The notes beneath the pieces were generated by a model. It ran no database searches. It had not been told where the DNA came from and saw only the letters and a program-made list of their open reading frames with translations. From Sinorhizobium sp. 8-89 (GTDB taxonomy: Bacteria > Pseudomonadota > Alphaproteobacteria > Rhizobiales > Rhizobiaceae), in assembly GCF_030124325.1 (NCBI RefSeq), contig NZ_JASKLR010000008.1, positions 1 through 64,000 on the forward strand: a stretch of DNA of 64,000 nt, in the 5' to 3' direction. Below, piece after piece: positions 63,231 through 64,000 of the stretch. Position 1 is the stretch's first letter. Each line of letters begins with the position of its first letter. Made by a program: the position numbers and the translations under genes.

Positions 63231-64000
63231 TTACGCCTTACGTCCTGCGCGGGTGCGGAAAAATCGTTCCTTGGCCTGCTCCCGGACGGTCTGGACTAGC
63301 ACATAGAGCACGGGGATTAGAAGAAGACCGACGACGGTACCGACGAGCAGTCCGCCGAACACGGTCATGCCAATGGCGCGGCGGCTGCCGGCGCCTGCCC
63401 CGGTGGCGATCACGAGGGGGATGACGCCGAGGATGGATGCCATTGCGGTCATGAGTACGGGGCGAAAACGTTGAGCTGTCCCCGCCGCTGCGGCTGCAGG
63501 TGTCGCCATCCCTTCATCGCGCCGTTCCTTGGCGAATTCGACGATGAGGATCGCGTTCTTCGCGGCGAGTCCGATCAATAGAACCAGACCGATTTGGGCG
63601 TATATGTTGATGTCGATCGAGGCGAGCATCAGACCCACGAGAGCGCCGAGCACGGCGACAGAGACGGACAGCATCACCGCGAGAGGAACACTCCAGCTTT
63701 CGTATTGCCCGACGAGAAAGAGATAGGTGAAGATGAGGCCCATGAGGAGAATGAGGGCGGTCTGGTTTCCGGCCTGCTCTTCCTGCAGCGCCAGTCCTGT
63801 CCACTCGAATCCGAAGCCTTCGGGGAGATTTTGCTCCGCGAGCGACGCCATGGTGGCGAGGGCCTGGCCGGTGCTCGTTCCCGTCGCGGCCTGGCCGTTG
63901 ATCGAGGCCGAAGGGAAAAGGTTGTAGCGGTTAATCGCATTCGGCCCGTAACTGGTGGAGATGGAGAGCAGTGATTGGAGCGGCACGAGCTCTCCGTTCC
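63231..64000 (-). CDS. RND efflux permease, C-terminal part, continues beyond the window
   Basis: 256 residues of the C-terminal half of an AcrB-type pump; the frame is open to the right edge (NGELVPLQSL before the first listed codon), so the N-terminal about 780 residues lie outside. Visible parts are the end of the second periplasmic domain (GFGFEWTGLALQEEQAGNQT), TM8-9 (YLFLVGQYESWSVPLAVMLS), TM10 with the proton-relay lysine (IGLAAKNAILIVEFAKERRD), and TM11-12. It differs clearly from the pump at 7310. It should belong to a second, independent efflux operon. Confidence 0.9.
   Translation of the reverse strand, partial: NGELVPLQSLLSISTSYGPNAINRYNLFPSASINGQAATGTSTGQALATMASLAEQNLPEGFGFEWTGLALQEEQAGNQTALILLMGLIFTYLFLVGQYESWSVPLAVMLSVSVAVLGALVGLMLASIDINIYAQIGLVLLIGLAAKNAILIVEFAKERRDEGMATPAAAAAGTAQRFRPVLMTAMASILGVIPLVIATGAGAGSRRAIGMTVFGGLLVGTVVGLLLIPVLYVLVQTVREQAKERFFRTRAGRKA

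Noticed and set aside
1..64000. CRISPR array, rRNA or tRNA genes
   Set aside because: No regularly spaced repeats and no rRNA or complete tRNA signatures were seen.

Overview
The window reads as an accessory, probably plasmid-borne, segment of a Rhizobiaceae genome, most like Sinorhizobium/Ensifer. This is inferred from the GC-rich coding style, several class III cyclases with TPR tails, a Nex18-like fasciclin gene beside tspO, a Lrp-controlled catabolic island, and many decaying genes. No rRNA, tRNA or CRISPR array was found.

Layout. 1-5.2 kb: a truncated cyclase, two small envelope genes, a non-coding stretch and an intact epoxide hydrolase beside the ruined end of a second copy. 5.4-10.7 kb: a ghost acetyltransferase, then an adaptor plus RND pump operon with palindromic operator-like sites at both ends. 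11.3-15.1 kb: a carbohydrate-type ABC importer (binding protein and two permeases, no ATPase), one permease with a very large insert. 15.6-19.5 kb: an IS110 remnant, an XRE-cupin regulator with a perfect palindrome in its divergent promoter, then fasciclin, DUF378, tspO and hypothetical genes. 19.8-28.2 kb: two intact cyclases, a SHOCT-domain protein, a frameshifted third epoxide hydrolase and an integrase stub.

28.6-49.9 kb is the most coherent block, a catabolic island. It holds a dipeptide/opine-type ABC importer (binding protein, two permeases, fused double ATPase), an ArgE-type deacylase, two DAO-family FAD oxidases, a class III aminotransferase, two aldehyde dehydrogenases, a GhrA-like reductase, a beta-decarboxylating dehydrogenase, a cupin, two type II HAD hydrolases, two related GNAT proteins and a Lrp/AsnC regulator. 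Together these look like import, deacylation, oxidative deamination or transamination, and semialdehyde oxidation to a C4 or C3 acid. The substrate is not evident.

50.1-52.1 kb carries an AT-richer two-gene operon (ornithine-cyclodeaminase-like reductase plus PLP dehydratase), as in hydroxyaspartate or ectoine catabolism, followed by a LuxR-type regulator with an atypical receiver. 54.2-57.2 kb has a potassium-channel-like protein ending in a zinc ribbon and a membrane cyclase. 57.4-64 kb has small genes, a low-affinity-iron-permease-family protein, a 17-codon stub of a Ku gene, an outer-membrane protein, a DUF4114 protein, a membrane-anchored LuxR-type protein, and the C-terminal end of a second RND pump running off the window.

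Repeated gene decay (three epoxide hydrolase copies in different states, cyclase, GNAT, IS110, integrase and Ku remnants) marks the region as recombination-prone. Start sites were chosen from ribosome-binding sites and family lengths, and functions come from motif recognition only.
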